Positions 9,104 through 18,179 of a stretch of 64,000 nt of DNA are shown in pieces. A program made the position numbers and the translations under genes. The DNA is from Morganella psychrotolerans (lineage in GTDB: Bacteria > Pseudomonadota > Gammaproteobacteria > Enterobacterales > Enterobacteriaceae). Each line of letters starts with the position of its first letter. Position 1 is the stretch's first letter. The notes beneath the pieces were generated by a model, which saw only the letters and a program-made list of their open reading frames with translations, was not told the origin of the DNA and ran no database searches. The DNA lies in contig NZ_LZEX01000010.1 of assembly GCF_001676055.1 (NCBI RefSeq), positions 1 through 64,000 on the forward strand. The letters run 5' to 3'.

Positions 9104-10669
9104 ATGACCATAAAACAACCATTGCCTGCTCAGCCGACCGGGGCGGAGTATGTGAGAGCGGCATTCAGTGCCTCTGTTTATGATGTTGCGCAGGTTACGC
9201 CGCTGCAAATGATGCCGAAATTGTCAGCACGGCTGGGCAATACCATTCAGGTCAAACGGGAAGACCGGCAGCCGGTTCACAGTTTTAAACTGCGCGGTGC
9301 TTACGCCATGATCGCAGAGCTGACGGATGAACAAAAGCGACAAGGTGTTGTGACTGCCTCTGCCGGTAATCATGCGCAGGGTGTTGCGCTCTCAGCCAGT
9401 AAAACGGGAGTGAAAGCACTGATTGTTATGCCGCTTGCCACGGCGGATATCAAAGTGGATGCGGTCCGCGGATTCGGTGGTGAGGTCGTGTTACATGGCG
9501 CTAATTTTGATGAAGCAAAGGCTCATGCGATTGAACTTGCCGCATCACGCGGGCTGACATTTATCCCGCCATTCGATCATCCGCAGGTCATTGCCGGCCA
9601 GGCAACGATAGCACTGGAGCTTTTGCAGCAAAATGCACGGCTGGACAGAGTCTTTGTTCCGGTGGGCGGTGGTGGTCTTGCCGCCGGTGTGGCAGTGTTT
9701 ATTAAACAACTGATGCCGGATATTAAGGTGATCGGTGTGGAAGCCGAAGAAGCTGCCTGTCTGAAAGCAGCGCTGGAGGCCGGACATCCCGTTGAACTGG
9801 CGAAGGTCGGGCTGTTTGCGGAAGGTGTGGCGGTTAAGCGTATCGGTGATGAGACATTCCGCCTGTGTCAGCTGTATCTGGATGATGTCATCACTGTTGA
9901 CAGCGATGCTATCTGTGCCGCAATGAAAGATTTATTTGATGATGTCCGCGCAGTTGCAGAGCCGTCCGGGGCACTCGCGCTGGCGGGGATGAAGAAATAT
10001 ATTCAGCAGCATAATATTCAGGGCGAAAATCTGGCGCATGTTTTATCGGGTGCTAACGTGAATTTTCATGTGCTGCGCTATGTGTCTGAACGGTGTGAAC
10101 TGGGCGAGCAGCGCGAAGGCGTGTTCGCGGTGACAATTCCCGAAGAAAAGGGCAGTTTCCTGCGCTTTTGTCAGGCGTTGGGTCCGCGTGTGGTAACAGA
10201 GTTTAATTATCGCTACAGTGACTCGGCAGAGGCATCAGTATTCGTCAGTGTTCGCGCGGATGAAGGGCCGGACGCACGACAGGCGATAGTTTCCGGTCTG
10301 GAAAGTGCGGGGTTTGCGGCGACCGATTTGTCTGATGATGAGATGGCGAAGCTGCATGTCCGCTATATGGTGGGCGGGCGTCCGGCGGCTCCTTTGCAGG
10401 AGCGTTTGTTCAGTTTTGAATTTCCGGAAGCGCCCGGTGCGCTGCTGAAATTTCTGGAAACACTCGGAACCTATTGGAATATCACCCTTTTCCATTACCG
10501 GAGCCACGGGACTGATTATGGTCGTGTGCTGGTGGCCTTTGATGCTTCGGGGGATGATACCCGGTTTGAGCAGCATCTGAATGCGCTGGGTTATGACTAC
10601 CGGGATGAAACAGGGAATGCGGCATTTGTCCGTTTTCTGTCTCCGCAGACGTCAGTACCAGCGCGGTAA
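9104..10669 (+). CDS. ilvA: Threonine deaminase (biosynthetic)
   Basis: The 521-residue PLP enzyme converts threonine to 2-oxobutyrate, the committed step of isoleucine synthesis. The PLP lysine is Lys62 in HSFKLRGAY. The glycine-rich phosphate loop VGGGGLAAG follows. Two ACT-like regulatory domains occupy roughly residues 330–510, so isoleucine feedback inhibition is expected. It begins two bases after the ilvD stop. Its last 18 bases overlap the 3' end of ilvY on the other strand, and it is a few residues longer than the E. coli enzyme (514). Confidence 0.96.
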   Translation: MTIKQPLPAQPTGAEYVRAAFSASVYDVAQVTPLQMMPKLSARLGNTIQVKREDRQPVHSFKLRGAYAMIAELTDEQKRQGVVTASAGNHAQGVALSASKTGVKALIVMPLATADIKVDAVRGFGGEVVLHGANFDEAKAHAIELAASRGLTFIPPFDHPQVIAGQATIALELLQQNARLDRVFVPVGGGGLAAGVAVFIKQLMPDIKVIGVEAEEAACLKAALEAGHPVELAKVGLFAEGVAVKRIGDETFRLCQLYLDDVITVDSDAICAAMKDLFDDVRAVAEPSGALALAGMKKYIQQHNIQGENLAHVLSGANVNFHVLRYVSERCELGEQREGVFAVTIPEEKGSFLRFCQALGPRVVTEFNYRYSDSAEASVFVSVRADEGPDARQAIVSGLESAGFAATDLSDDEMAKLHVRYMVGGRPAAPLQERLFSFEFPEAPGALLKFLETLGTYWNITLFHYRSHGTDYGRVLVAFDASGDDTRFEQHLNALGYDYRDETGNAAFVRFLSPQTSVPAR

Positions 10670-11545
10670 TAATTGCCAGAAAGCCCGGATAAGCGGCTCA
10701 TGCAGTCGCTTATTCAGGGCGCATACGCCCAGTTCAAACGGGGCGACCATTGAAATATTATCCAGTTGCAAAATACGGTTGCGGATAGCATCCGGGCTGT
10801 TTTCCACCACCACATGCGGGATCAGCGCAACGCCGCAACCCAATGCTACCATTGACACAATGGCTTCATGACCGGAGACGGTGGCATAAATCTGCGGCTC
10901 CTGAATGCGTTGTGTTTTAAACCATAAATCAATCCGTTTACGTGACGGGCCATGCTCCGGAATAATAAACGGAATATTCTCCCAGTCCGGCTCTGCCTGT
11001 GTTACCTGATGTTTTACCGGGCATGGCAGGGCAGGCGCGATAAGGGATAGCGGGATCTCGCCAATCTGATGAAAATTAATATTATCCGGTAATTTTTCCG
11101 GTTTCCCGGCGATACCTAAATCAGCTTCCTGCGACTGTACTTTTTCCACGGCATCGGCGGCATCACCGGTGGTGAGTTTTATTTCAACCTGCGGATGCGC
11201 GGCTCTGAATTGATCCAAAACTTGCGGCAGATGGCTGTATGCAGCGGTTACAGAACAGAACAGATGTAATTCGCCGGTCAGTGACGGACTTTGATGATTA
11301 AGCGCATGTTGCAGTTGCTGGTATTGCAGCACTGTTTCCCGTGCAAATTGTTTCAGTTGTTCACCGGCGGCGGTCAGTTGCACTGTGCGGTTGTCGCGCA
11401 GAAACAGCGGGTGGCCGAGAGAGTCTTCCAGGCGCTGAATCTGCCGGGAGAGTGTTGACGGGCTGACATGCATAGCATTGGCTGTTTTGCCGAAGTGGCA
11501 GCTTTCCGCCAGGTGTAAAAACAGTCTGAGTTCCCGGATATCCAT
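10652..11545 (-). CDS. ilvY: LysR-family activator of ilvC, IlvY
   Basis: This 297-residue LysR regulator has an N-terminal helix-turn-helix (FLHLAESCHFGKTANAMHVS, STLSRQIQRLED) and a substrate-binding domain. In E. coli IlvY senses acetolactate or acetohydroxybutyrate, activates ilvC and represses itself. It is divergent from ilvC across a 252-base control region, as in E. coli. Its 3' end overlaps ilvA by 18 bases in convergent orientation. Confidence 0.94.
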   Translation of the reverse strand: MDIRELRLFLHLAESCHFGKTANAMHVSPSTLSRQIQRLEDSLGHPLFLRDNRTVQLTAAGEQLKQFARETVLQYQQLQHALNHQSPSLTGELHLFCSVTAAYSHLPQVLDQFRAAHPQVEIKLTTGDAADAVEKVQSQEADLGIAGKPEKLPDNINFHQIGEIPLSLIAPALPCPVKHQVTQAEPDWENIPFIIPEHGPSRKRIDLWFKTQRIQEPQIYATVSGHEAIVSMVALGCGVALIPHVVVENSPDAIRNRILQLDNISMVAPFELGVCALNKRLHEPLIRAFWQLLPRWY

Positions 11546-11577
11546 TCTGACCTCCTTTCAATCTCACGTCATTATTT

Positions 11578-11637
11578 TATACCCAACGTCATTCAAGGTG
11601 CAGCCAACGAACCTGCAGTTTGAATGAATAAGGGTAT
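11578..11637. repeat. Short, internally deleted ERIC-like element
   Basis: This 60-bp sequence starts TATACCCAACGTCATTCAAG and ends TTTGAATGAATAAGGGTAT. These are the two terminal arms of the roughly 125-bp ERIC-like elements at 18180, 54264 and 58189, but the central part is missing. It lies in the divergent ilvY–ilvC control region, 33 bases from the ilvY start. Confidence 0.85.
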
Positions 11638-11639
11638 GT

Positions 11640-11652
11640 TGCAATAAATGCA
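11640..11652. promoter_or_regulatory. Candidate IlvY operator (T-N11-A palindrome)
   Basis: TGCA-N5-TGCA lies within a T-N11-A frame, the generic LysR-type binding pattern, between ilvY and ilvC. It directly follows the short ERIC-like element. No base-level match to a known IlvY site was checked. Confidence 0.35.
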
Positions 11653-11797
11653 TCACTATATTGTTAATATATCAATTTAAGCAATGAAAATCATGACATA
11701 TAGTCATTATAAGTAACGCGGGTATACCACACCGGCAAATAACAAAATCAGTGCTGCATATTCTGCAATCTGAGCAAACACATTATACGGAGTCACC

Positions 11798-13273
11798 ATG
11801 GCAAATTATTTTGATACATTGAATTTGCGCCAGCAGTTAGCGCAGTTAGGCAAATGCCGTTTTATGGCACGCGAAGAATTTGCGGATGAAGCCGGATACC
11901 TGAAAGGGAAAAAAGTGGTGATTATCGGTTGTGGCGCGCAGGGTCTGAACCAGGGGCTGAATATGCGCGATTCCGGGCTGGATATCACCTACGCCCTGCG
12001 CCGCGAAGCCATTGATGAAAAACGTGCCTCATGGCGGCGGGCCACTGAAAACGGGTTTACTGTCGGTACTTATGAAGAGCTGGTTCCGCAGGCGGACCTG
12101 GTTGTTAACCTGACGCCGGACAAACAGCACTCAGCAGTGGTTCAGGCAGTTCAGCCGCTGATGAAACCGGGCGCGGCACTGGGTTATTCACACGGATTTA
12201 ATATTGTTGAGGTAGGCGAAAAGGTTCGTCCGGATATCACGGTTGTGATGGTCGCCCCTAAGTGTCCGGGAACAGAAGTCCGTGAAGAGTACAAGCGCGG
12301 CTTTGGCGTTCCGACCCTGATCGCAGTTCACCCGGAAAATGATGCCAAAGGTGAAGGGCGCGCGATTGCCAAAGCCTGGGCGGCAGCAACCGGCGGACAC
12401 CGTGCGGGCGTTCTGGAATCCTCATTTGTGGCAGAAGTGAAATCAGACCTGATGGGCGAGCAGACCATTCTGTGCGGCATGTTACAGGCCGGTTCTTTAC
12501 TGTGTTATGACAAACTGGTTGCCGAAGGCACTAATCCTGCCTATGCAGGTAAATTAATCCAGTACGGCTGGGAAACGATCACTGAAGCACTGAAGCAGGG
12601 CGGGATCACACTGATGATGGACCGTTTGTCCAATCCGGCAAAAATCCGGGCATATCAGTTATCTGAGATCCTGAAAGGGCAAATGAAAACCCTGTTTGAA
12701 AAACATATGGATGACATTATTTCCGGGCATTTCTCTGCAACCATGATGGCTGACTGGAAAAACGATGATAAAAATCTGCTGACCTGGCGTGAAGAAACCG
12801 GCAGAACGGCATTTGAAAATTATCCGGATTCTGATGTGAAAATCAGCGAGCAGGAATATTTCGATCACGGTGTTGTGATGATTGCGATGGTTAAAGCCGG
12901 CGTTGAACTGGCGTTTGAAACCATGATTGATGCCGGTATTATTGCAGAATCTGCTTATTATGAATCACTGCATGAGCTGCCGCTGATCGCAAATACTATT
13001 GCCCGCAAGCGCCTGTATGAAATGAACGTGGTTATCTCAGATACCGCGGAATACGGTAACTATCTGTTCTCTTTTGCGGCTGTGCCGTTACTAAAAGAGT
13101 TTATGGCATCACTGCAACCGGGTGACCTGGGTAAAACGATGGCTGATAGTGGTACTGATAACGCGCAACTGCGTGATGTTAATGAAGCTATCCGTCAGCA
13201 TCCGATTGAGACCGTGGGTAAAACGCTGCGCGGTTATATGACGGACATGAAACGTATTGCTGTCGGTGGCTGA
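11798..13273 (+). CDS. ilvC: Ketol-acid reductoisomerase, class II
   Basis: The 491-residue NADPH-dependent enzyme isomerises and reduces acetolactate or acetohydroxybutyrate, the second step of valine and isoleucine synthesis. The dinucleotide motif GCGAQG is at residues 44–49. The length matches the long class II enzymes of enterobacteria, which have a duplicated C-terminal domain. It is expressed apart from the ilvGMEDA operon, from its own promoter controlled by the divergent ilvY. Start supported by GGAG eight bases upstream. Confidence 0.96.
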   Translation: MANYFDTLNLRQQLAQLGKCRFMAREEFADEAGYLKGKKVVIIGCGAQGLNQGLNMRDSGLDITYALRREAIDEKRASWRRATENGFTVGTYEELVPQADLVVNLTPDKQHSAVVQAVQPLMKPGAALGYSHGFNIVEVGEKVRPDITVVMVAPKCPGTEVREEYKRGFGVPTLIAVHPENDAKGEGRAIAKAWAAATGGHRAGVLESSFVAEVKSDLMGEQTILCGMLQAGSLLCYDKLVAEGTNPAYAGKLIQYGWETITEALKQGGITLMMDRLSNPAKIRAYQLSEILKGQMKTLFEKHMDDIISGHFSATMMADWKNDDKNLLTWREETGRTAFENYPDSDVKISEQEYFDHGVVMIAMVKAGVELAFETMIDAGIIAESAYYESLHELPLIANTIARKRLYEMNVVISDTAEYGNYLFSFAAVPLLKEFMASLQPGDLGKTMADSGTDNAQLRDVNEAIRQHPIETVGKTLRGYMTDMKRIAVGG

Positions 13274-13308
13274 TTGTATACCGTAATATTATTTGTATGA
13301 ATGAATAG

Positions 13309-13333
13309 ACGGCGCCTTAGGGTGCCGTTTTTT
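13309..13333 (+). terminator. Terminator downstream of ilvC
   Basis: An imperfect stem ACGGCGCC/GGTGCCGT with a short TTAG-type loop is followed by TTTTTT. It lies 35 bases after the ilvC stop and separates it from the AT-rich island. Confidence 0.75.
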
Positions 13334-13440
13334 AATTTAATCAAAGAGGGTTATTGTAACTATCACAGATGTCATTACTATGACCTAAAATTGTATATAT
13401 CAGATAATAACCAGCAGATATTTATAAACAAAGGAATGTT

Positions 13441-13920
13441 ATGGCAAATAAAATTTACTTACGGCTGCAAGGTAATAAGCAGGGCTTAATTTCAAGAGGA
13501 TGCTCATCACCGGAATCAATAGGAAATAAATATCAGTACGGACATGAAGATCAGATTTTTGTGTATTCGTTCAGCCATGATATTTTCCTTGAACAAAATG
13601 CGGTTCATCATCCGGTAATTATCAGTAAACCTATTGATAAATCATCACCATTGTTGGGTGTCAGCATTTCAGAAAATGAAATATTAACCTGCGAACTGGA
13701 TTTTTACCGGACTGCGATATCAGGAGTTCAGGAAAAATATTATACGGTAAAATTAACCAGCGCTGCGATTGTGAATGTTTCATCTCATTATCCGAATGCA
13801 CTGACTCATAACGACGTTCAACCTCATGAGAGTATTACGCTCTGTTATGAAAGCATTACATGGCGACATTGTGCTGCGGGCACGTCCGGTTACAGTATCA
13901 ACGGACGGCATCCGTTTTAA
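13441..13920 (+). CDS. hcp: Hcp-family type VI secretion tube protein (orphan)
   Basis: This 159-residue protein has the pattern of enterobacterial Hcp (TssD): MANKIYLRLQGNKQGLISRG, a GHEDQIFVYSFSH block, PVIISKPIDKSSPLLG, FYRT…GVQEKYYTVKL, and SLTHNDVQP-like and TWRHCAAGTSGYS motifs near the end. Hcp rings stack into the inner tube of the type VI apparatus and can carry small effectors in their lumen. No other secretion genes lie nearby, so it would have to use an apparatus encoded elsewhere. AAGGA sits 5 bases before the ATG. The region is visibly AT-rich and replaces the ppiC locus of E. coli, which suggests horizontal gain. Confidence 0.85.
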   Translation: MANKIYLRLQGNKQGLISRGCSSPESIGNKYQYGHEDQIFVYSFSHDIFLEQNAVHHPVIISKPIDKSSPLLGVSISENEILTCELDFYRTAISGVQEKYYTVKLTSAAIVNVSSHYPNALTHNDVQPHESITLCYESITWRHCAAGTSGYSINGRHPF

Positions 13921-13923
13921 GTT

Positions 13924-14340
13924 TTAATAGTAAGTATATTCGTATTCAGATAAAGACATACACTCCTGCTTATCTTTTGTAGACTCATGGATAGAAATAA
14001 ATCTATTTTTATTATATTTATTTCTATATGTGATCTCATCAATAGAAATTAATGTACGTCGTGAGTTTGCATATTGATGAAGTTTTGTTTTCAGTTCATT
14101 GAATTTATTTTTATCCTGACAATAATAAATTGCAGAGTAAGATTCTTGCCCGCGATCTCCCCAAAAATGATAGTAATAGGTTGCCTGCTCTTTATCAGGT
14201 GCATTACGGATAAAATCGGAGACTAATAGTAACGACTTTATGTAGTTTGTTGCCGGAAAGTACTGGGTTGGTGATAAAAAACAGTAGAGAAAAAGCAAAA
14301 TCGTAATAGATAAAATTAGTGATATTAATTTAGTTTTCAT
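13924..14340 (-). CDS. Membrane-anchored or exported protein of unknown function (immunity-like)
   Basis: The 138-residue product begins MKTKLISLILSITILLFLYCF, a single hydrophobic segment (about residues 4–21) that is either a signal peptide or an inner-membrane anchor. A polar, Lys- and Tyr-rich domain of about 110 residues follows, expected in the periplasm, with two Cys (in YYCQD and KQECM). I recognise no family. It overlaps the end of the preceding gene by 11 bases, so the two are probably translated together. It converges on hcp, with three bases between the two stop codons. Size, location and coupling fit an immunity protein for its upstream partner, but this is inference. A start four codons earlier (14352) is possible. 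Confidence 0.6.
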   Translation of the reverse strand: MKTKLISLILSITILLFLYCFLSPTQYFPATNYIKSLLLVSDFIRNAPDKEQATYYYHFWGDRGQESYSAIYYCQDKNKFNELKTKLHQYANSRRTLISIDEITYRNKYNKNRFISIHESTKDKQECMSLSEYEYTYY

Positions 14341-15034
14341 ATTTATCTGCAAATGGATTCCATTTTTTGAAGCCCCAGTTACCAGCCCACCCGTCGGTCA
14401 CATTCAGTTTTATAACAATATCATTTTCGTAGGAATTAAAAGGCTGAATGGTATTCATATAATAAGGAAGATTTTTTTTATAGGGTACAGCATTGGGTGA
14501 TTCTTGCGGATCAGGAAAAATCCAGGGACGCAGTTCCCTGTTTTTATATTTACCGACGGAACCATAATGATCCCAGATCCGCAGGGCCGTTTCAACGGGC
14601 ACCGGTTTAATCAGTGACCAGTAATCCCGCGGTTCAATGACGGAATAAAAACCCAGAAGGTTAGAGATAAGATCTTCACCGCTGAATCCACTATCATTTC
14701 TCAGTAGGCCGGAAAATAAGAACCGCCCCTGGTGGGTTTCAAATAGTGTGGAAATATAAAACATTATTGAAAGTGCGATTGATTTTTTATCATCTTCCCG
14801 GAGTCCTTTTTTTACCAGCCAGCAGGAGGTAATGCCCATCTTAATAAAAAATTTCCCCATAAACTGATCGTAACTGACCAGGAAGTAATCTTTAAAATAG
14901 GGTGTTGTGTTTTCTGTGAGTAGCTGTGCCCACAGGCTTCGTGCATCCCCGCCTATAGCGTGATTGCGATCTACCCAGCCAATATCCTGTGTATATATTA
15001 ATCTGGAGTTCCTGATATCATCTCTGGATGCCAT
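14330..15034 (-). CDS. Unknown protein, possible DUF4056-like domain (candidate T6SS effector)
   Basis: The 234-residue product has no signal peptide and no clear membrane segment. Near the N terminus it carries LIYTQDIGWVDRNHA, and later ETHQGRFLFSG and SGEDLISNLLGFYSV. These recall the IYT…VD..H and EDL.SNLLG motifs I associate with DUF4056 proteins, but the match is from memory. A ribosome site (AAGGA) lies 8 bases before the ATG. It is the first gene of a two-gene unit that faces hcp, and both genes are AT-rich. Without a signal peptide, a cargo delivered by the Hcp tube is a reasonable guess. Confidence 0.6.
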   Translation of the reverse strand: MASRDDIRNSRLIYTQDIGWVDRNHAIGGDARSLWAQLLTENTTPYFKDYFLVSYDQFMGKFFIKMGITSCWLVKKGLREDDKKSIALSIMFYISTLFETHQGRFLFSGLLRNDSGFSGEDLISNLLGFYSVIEPRDYWSLIKPVPVETALRIWDHYGSVGKYKNRELRPWIFPDPQESPNAVPYKKNLPYYMNTIQPFNSYENDIVIKLNVTDGWAGNWGFKKWNPFADKYEN

Positions 15035-15230
15035 TCAGTTTTCCTTATTTAGTAACCTGATTTTTCTCCATAATATTGGTGTTTCGGTGGCAGGGATATA
15101 CTCTGAAAGAGTTATAATTAATTGAATATGAATATTATTTTATCTAACTGAAGATGATTTTTATGCTCTGGTATATTCAGTTTTATGACAGTGTCATCAT
15201 GCACCGAGACATTACTGGTTATATTTATCT

Positions 15231-15310
15231 TACCGGGCTACATAGTTTATCTATATTCCCTGTTTGTCTTCTTTTACCGCAGGTCTGCATCTTGAATGAT
15301 GCCTGGTATA
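15231..15310. repeat. Degenerate half ERIC-like element
   Basis: Eighty bases align with the right half of the ERIC-like elements elsewhere in the window. The segments ACATAGTTTATCTAT, ACCGCAGGTCTGCATCTTGA and the terminal GGTATA are shared, with scattered changes. The left half is missing. The copy is older or more degraded than the others. It overlaps a spurious 73-codon frame (15154–15375). Confidence 0.7.
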
Positions 15311-15326
15311 ATCGATACAACATCAT

Positions 15327-15708
15327 TCATTTTTTTAATACTAAGAAAAAAAACAGGATTAATGCAGATATTTGAGATGCTATATAAATAGCAATTCCGT
15401 ATCCTGTATTTGAAAAGAATAAAAACAGAGATACTATGTATGCAGTATAAATTGGTGTGGTTACAATGAATCCATGCTTTATTGGTTGCTTTGATTTACA
15501 TTCCCTGAGGCGGGCTATGACGAGTAATGAAAATAAAAAAAAATGAAAATAATAATATTATGCCGTATATTAATAATTGTCCCCATGCAGAGCTGATTCC
15601 ATTCATCATTGTGTTTAATGTGAAATATAAAATAATTAAAAGAATAGTACATATAATAAATTGAAATCTGTTCAGACTACCTGATTTTAAAAATTCAACT
15701 AAAAACAT
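15327..15708 (-). pseudogene. Frameshifted small integral membrane protein (DUF805-like)
   Basis: A 70-codon frame starts at 15708 (MFLVEFLKSGSLNRFQFIIC…) and reaches a stop at 15496–15498. Shifting by one base in the nine-A run near 15533–15541 (T run on the coding strand) opens a continuation reading LFSLLVIARLRECKSK and two further hydrophobic stretches to a stop at 15327. The 382-base span is 3n+1, as expected for one extra base. The joined protein of about 126 residues would have four membrane segments. The basic ARLRECKSK after the second segment recalls the RLHD.G.S signature of DUF805 proteins. It may be a sequencing error, a true pseudogene, or a phase-variable gene. Confidence 0.55.
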
Positions 15709-15899
15709 TAAACGTTACTCCTGTAACTATTAAAAATTTAAAGTGGTACATCATTTTGTATATGTAATAATATAACTTAATTATACACAATGGTGTATTT
15801 CCATAAAGTGTTCTGTCGTGTATTTCCGGATTACACTTCCGCTGCCCCTTTCTGCTACAATCCCTCTCTGTTTCAGTATCTATCGGGTTAACAACGCGT

Positions 15900-17921
15900 A
15901 TGAAATTAAATCCTGGTCAGCAGCAGGCCGTTGAATTTGTTCAGGGGCCGTGCCTTGTGCTTGCGGGTGCCGGCTCCGGCAAAACCCGGGTGATAACCAA
16001 TAAAATTGCCCATCTTATCCGCAATGTGGGGTATCAGCCGCGCCAGATAGCGGCGGTCACTTTTACCAATAAAGCGGCGCGCGAAATGAAAGCGCGTGTG
16101 GCGCAAACCCTCGGGCGCAAAGAAGCCAAGGGGCTGATGATCTCGACATTCCATACCCTGGGACTGGAGATAATCAAGCGCGAATACAAAGCGCTGGGCA
16201 TGAAACGCAATTTTTCCCTGTTTGACGATCAGGATCAGCTCGCATTACTGAAAGAGCTGACATTTGATAGTCTGGAAGAAGATAAAGAGCTTCTGCAACA
16301 GGTGATCAGTCAGATCTCAAACTGGAAAAATGCCCTGCTGACACCTGAGCAGGCAAAAGGGCAGGCGAAATCAGAGCGTGACCATACATTTGCGGAGTGC
16401 TACCGGCGTTATGAACTGCATTTAAGCAGCTGTAATGTTCTGGATTTTGATGATTTGATAACCAAACCGACGCTGCTTTTTGCGCGCGATGAAGAAGCGC
16501 GTGAACGCTGGCAACAGCGCATTCGTTATCTGCTGGTGGATGAGTATCAGGATACAAACACCAGTCAATATCAGCTGGTTAAATTACTGGTGGGCAAGCG
16601 TGCGTATTTCACCGTGGTCGGGGATGACGATCAGTCGATTTACTCCTGGCGCGGGGCGCAGCCCAAAAACCTCGTTTTGCTGAATGAGGATTTCCCTGAG
16701 TTACGAGTGATCAAACTGGAGCAAAATTACCGCTCCTCTGGCTGCATTCTGAATGCCGCGAATATTTTGATCGCCAATAACTCCCATGTGTTTGAAAAAC
16801 GGTTGTTTTCTAATCTTGGTTATGGCGATCCGTTAAAAGTGATCGTGGCGAATAATGAAGATCATGAAGCGGAGCGCGTGGTCGGGGAATTGATCGCCCA
16901 TCATTTTATCAATAAGACAGATTATAAAGATTACGCCATTTTATACCGCGGTAACCATCAGTCTCGGATCTTTGAAAAAATGTTGATGCAAAACCGGATC
17001 CCGTATCGGATCTCCGGCGGAACGTCATTTTTCTCCCGCCCTGAAATCAAAGATTTACTCGCTTATCTGCGGGTGCTGACCAACCGGGAAGATGACAGCG
17101 CATTCATGCGTATTGTGAATACCCCGCGCCGGGGAATTGGTCCGGCAACCATTCAGAAGCTGGGTGAATGGGCGAATGTGCGTGACAAAAGCCTTTATCA
17201 GGCCAGTTTTGACCTGGGACTGGAGCAGAGTCTTTCCGGTCAGGGGCTGGCGGCGCTGACAAATTTTACCGGCTGGCTGGCGGATGTGGAAAAATTAGTT
17301 GAGCGTGAGCCGCTGATTGCTGTACGTGACCTGCTGCACGGGCTGGATTATCAGAGCTGGCTGTTTGAAACCTCGGCAAGCCCGAAAGCGGCTGAGATGC
17401 GGATGAAAAATGTCGATCAGCTGTTCAGCTGGATGTCTGAAATGCTGGAAGGGGATGACCTGAACGAGCCGATGACACTGGCGCAGGTTGTCACGCGGTT
17501 TACCCTGCGCGATATGATGGAGCGCGGCGAAGAAGATGAAGCGCTGGATCAGGTTCAGTTGATGACGCTGCATGCGTCTAAAGGGCTGGAGTTTCCGCAT
17601 GTTTTCCTGGTGGGGATGGAAGAGGGTATTTTACCGCATCAGTCCAGTATTGATGAAAACAATGTGGATGAAGAGCGGCGTCTGGCGTATGTGGGGATCA
17701 CGCGGGCTCAGAAATCACTCTTTTTTACCCTGTGTCGTGAGCGGCGTCAGTATGGTGAACTTATCCGCCCTGAACACAGCCGCTTTCTGGACGAATTACC
17801 GCAGGATGATTTGCGCTGGGATGATGGTAAAAAGATAGTGAAAACAGCGGAAGAGAAACAGCAGACAGGTTTGCGCGGTGTTGCCGGGCTCAGAGCCATG
17901 CTGGCAAAAAACAAAGAATAA
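15900..17921 (+). CDS. rep: ATP-dependent DNA helicase Rep
   Basis: The 673-residue superfamily 1 helicase moves 3' to 5' and helps replication forks pass bound proteins. Walker A AGAGSGKT is at residues 22–29, and [38 protein letters not shown] and VGITRA mark the remaining helicase motifs. Length matches E. coli Rep (673). The C terminus ends in a basic segment ([10 protein letters not shown]) typical of Rep. Its relative UvrD is also in this window. The start codon follows the island with no gene in the 191-base gap. Confidence 0.96.
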   Translation: MKLNPGQQQAVEFVQGPCLVLAGAGSGKTRVITNKIAHLIRNVGYQPRQIAAVTFTNKAAREMKARVAQTLGRKEAKGLMISTFHTLGLEIIKREYKALGMKRNFSLFDDQDQLALLKELTFDSLEEDKELLQQVISQISNWKNALLTPEQAKGQAKSERDHTFAECYRRYELHLSSCNVLDFDDLITKPTLLFARDEEARERWQQRIRYLLVDEYQDTNTSQYQLVKLLVGKRAYFTVVGDDDQSIYSWRGAQPKNLVLLNEDFPELRVIKLEQNYRSSGCILNAANILIANNSHVFEKRLFSNLGYGDPLKVIVANNEDHEAERVVGELIAHHFINKTDYKDYAILYRGNHQSRIFEKMLMQNRIPYRISGGTSFFSRPEIKDLLAYLRVLTNREDDSAFMRIVNTPRRGIGPATIQKLGEWANVRDKSLYQASFDLGLEQSLSGQGLAALTNFTGWLADVEKLVEREPLIAVRDLLHGLDYQSWLFETSASPKAAEMRMKNVDQLFSWMSEMLEGDDLNEPMTLAQVVTRFTLRDMMERGEEDEALDQVQLMTLHASKGLEFPHVFLVGMEEGILPHQSSIDENNVDEERRLAYVGITRAQKSLFFTLCRERRQYGELIRPEHSRFLDELPQDDLRWDDGKKIVKTAEEKQQTGLRGVAGLRAMLAKNKE

Positions 17922-17948
17922 AACAAAGAATAAAACAGAGAAAAGCAG

Positions 17949-18170
17949 ATGAGAGCATTACTGAGAGAAAAAATAATAACAGTATGTAATGATAAAATCC
18001 GCATGAAAGGTGAAAATGTAGGTCTTTCATTCTATGCTTTTTTTGCGAATAAGAATGATGATCCTGATTTACTTATGGAAGCCGCAACATGGTGGATTAT
18101 GACCCATAAATTGGATCACTTTGAAAAAGCGCATAAAATTAAAGCCCTGGTACTGTCAGAAAACAGATAG
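17949..18170 (+). CDS. Small conserved protein, DUF6500-like
   Basis: This 73-residue acidic/basic soluble protein contains VGLSFYAFFANKNDDP and LLMEAATWWI followed by LDHFEKAHKIKALV. I associate this pattern with the DUF6500 family, widespread small proteins of unknown function; the family name is from memory. It follows rep by 27 bases and is followed nine bases later by an ERIC-like element, so it may be cotranscribed with rep. E. coli has no gene here. Confidence 0.7.
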   Translation: MRALLREKIITVCNDKIRMKGENVGLSFYAFFANKNDDPDLLMEAATWWIMTHKLDHFEKAHKIKALVLSENR

Positions 18171-18179
18171 CCAGGACTT

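Noticed and set aside
13301-13489. 62-codon frame upstream of hcp
   Set aside because: It covers the ilvC terminator and runs out of frame into hcp.
15154-15375. 73-codon frame in the island
   Set aside because: Its middle is a degenerate ERIC-like repeat and it overlaps the 3' end of the frameshifted membrane protein gene.
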